A DNA stretch of 5,916 bases from Candidatus Curtissbacteria bacterium RIFCSPLOWO2_01_FULL_38_11b (GTDB taxonomy: Bacteria > Patescibacteriota > Microgenomatia > Curtissbacterales > GWA2-41-24): positions 1 through 5,916 of the forward strand of contig MFBO01000012.1 of NCBI GenBank assembly GCA_001774995.1, read 5' to 3'. Made by a program: the position numbers and the translations under genes. This document shows, in pieces, positions 5,158 through 5,916 of this stretch; the stretch's first letter is position 1, and each line of letters opens with the position of its first letter. Under the pieces are notes generated by a model that searched no databases, had not been told where the DNA came from, and saw nothing but the letters and a program-made list of their open reading frames with translations.

Positions 5158-5260
5158 TAACCTAATTAACCTAATTGCTCTAATTTCTAAGTAAAATCCA
5201 AAAACCAATTAGTAAATTTAGTCATTAAGTCATTGTTTAGGTCAATTAGAAATTAGAATA
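5158..5260. repeat. AT-rich microrepeats and a 12-bp inverted repeat between tyrS and the small membrane gene
   Basis: The plus strand has TTAACCTAATTAACCTAATT (a tandem of AACCTAATT) near 5157-5176, and TAGTCATTAAGTCATTG (tandem GTCATT) near 5219-5235. A perfect 12-base inverted repeat, TCTAATTTCTAA at 5179-5190 and TTAGAAATTAGA at 5246-5257, flanks the second tandem. The stem is AT-only with a loop of about 55 bases, so it does not look like an intrinsic terminator. No other gene is seen here. Confidence 0.55.
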
Positions 5261-5273
5261 ATAGAAATTTAAG

Positions 5274-5916
5274 CTAAGCTACTTTGACAAATCTTTTTTT
5301 GCCTATTTTCAGTATCTGACCTGTCTTTAATTTAATTTTACCATTTTGTGCGGTTTCCCCATCAATCTCTACGGCGCCTTGATCAAGAAGTCTTTTTGCG
5401 TGAGATTTGCTTGCTGATAACTTTGTTAGCGCCTCAATTAGTGCCGTTCCTTCTTCTATCTGAGTTTTAATATCTTGAGGTAGATCCCCCTTTTGGTGAA
5501 CAGCTTCGAATTCGTCTTGAGACTTTTTTGCCTCTTTTTCACTTCTTAGCTGTTTGACAACTTCAAATGCCAGTCTTTTTTTAAATTCTACCGGATTTGT
5601 GCCGCCAGCAATTAATTTTTCAGTTTTTTGAATTTCTTCTAAAGAAATGTCTGTTAAGTACTCAAGCCCTGTGACAATTACGTCATCAGGAAAGTTCATT
5701 ATAGCGCCGAATATATTATCAGGAGTATCTGTTAGATTTATGGTGTTGCCAGTTGTTTTGCCGACTTTAGCTCCTTGAGCATCGGTTAGAAGTTTTGTTG
5801 TCATGACAAATTTATTTTTGTGCTTCATCTTGTGCATTAAATCTCTTCCCATCAGCATATTAAAAAGCTGATCGCTGCCTCCAACTTCAACGTCTATATC
5901 CATAGCAACAGAATCA
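5274..5916 (-). CDS. tyrS: Tyrosyl-tRNA synthetase TyrS, 5' end beyond the window
   Basis: Class I aminoacyl-tRNA synthetase that charges tRNA-Tyr. Only the C-terminal 213 codons are here; the frame stays open through 5916, so the ATG at 5903-5901 is an internal Met, not the start. The upstream codons read DSVA, as in the family. Visible landmarks are DVEVGGSDQLFNMLMGRDL, the tyrosine-binding region with the GGSDQ signature, then LLTDAQGAKVGKTTGNTINL, whose KVGKT is the class I KMSKS loop in the KxGKT form seen in E. coli and Bacillus TyrRS. The last 55-60 residues, about LIEALTKLSASKSHAKRLLDQGAVEIDGE onward, form an S4-like RNA-binding domain that contacts tRNA. The HIGH motif lies outside. 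Related TrpRS is unlikely because the GGSDQ, KxGKT and S4 combination is typical of TyrRS. Confidence 0.95.
   Translation of the reverse strand, partial: DSVAMDIDVEVGGSDQLFNMLMGRDLMHKMKHKNKFVMTTKLLTDAQGAKVGKTTGNTINLTDTPDNIFGAIMNFPDDVIVTGLEYLTDISLEEIQKTEKLIAGGTNPVEFKKRLAFEVVKQLRSEKEAKKSQDEFEAVHQKGDLPQDIKTQIEEGTALIEALTKLSASKSHAKRLLDQGAVEIDGETAQNGKIKLKTGQILKIGKKRFVKVA

Noticed and set aside
1..5916. Alternative genetic code with UGA as glycine or tryptophan
   Set aside because: UGA ends khpA and rnc at the expected family lengths and no in-frame UGA interrupts any gene.

Overview
All recognisable genes in this window lie on the minus strand and are housekeeping genes. The DNA is AT-rich, UGA is used as a normal stop (khpA, rnc), proteins are lysine-rich and compact, genes overlap, and no start codon has a clear Shine-Dalgarno sequence. 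Together with an acyl-carrier-like protein that lacks its serine and AT-rich microrepeats in every intergenic gap, this suggests a reduced genome of the Candidate Phyla Radiation (Patescibacteria), perhaps Microgenomates. That assignment is an inference from style and gene order; there is no rRNA in the window.

In transcription order, from the right edge leftwards: the C-terminal part of tyrosyl-tRNA synthetase (5274-5916); a 38-residue single-pass membrane peptide (5033-5149); the helicase gene recG (2855-4930); a good sigma70-type promoter (2785-2813); ribosomal protein bL32 (rpmF, 2564-2725) overlapping nusB (2191-2574); an ACP-like gene (1777-2028) overlapping rnc (1056-1796); a possible second promoter (1023-1052); then rpsP (647-901), khpA (430-663) and the 5' part of trmD (1-433), a tightly overlapping run.

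The order recG - rpmF - acpP - rnc - rpsP - khpA - trmD looks like the backbone of the large recG/plsX-fab-acpP/rnc-smc-ftsY-ffh/rpsP-khpA-rimM-trmD cluster of Firmicutes and other bacteria, with the lipid genes, smc/ftsY/ffh and rimM absent from between the survivors and nusB added. The genes share themes of ribosome assembly, rRNA processing and transcription (bL32, bS16, NusB, RNase III, KhpA), tRNA maturation and charging (TrmD, TyrS) and replication-fork rescue (RecG).

There is no mobile element, CRISPR array, defence system or RNA gene, and no non-coding gap exceeds 162 bases. The points most worth a second look are the ACP-like protein with aspartate where the phosphopantetheine serine should be, a 69-base in-frame repeat-like insertion in recG, and a composite intergenic repeat present in two related copies.
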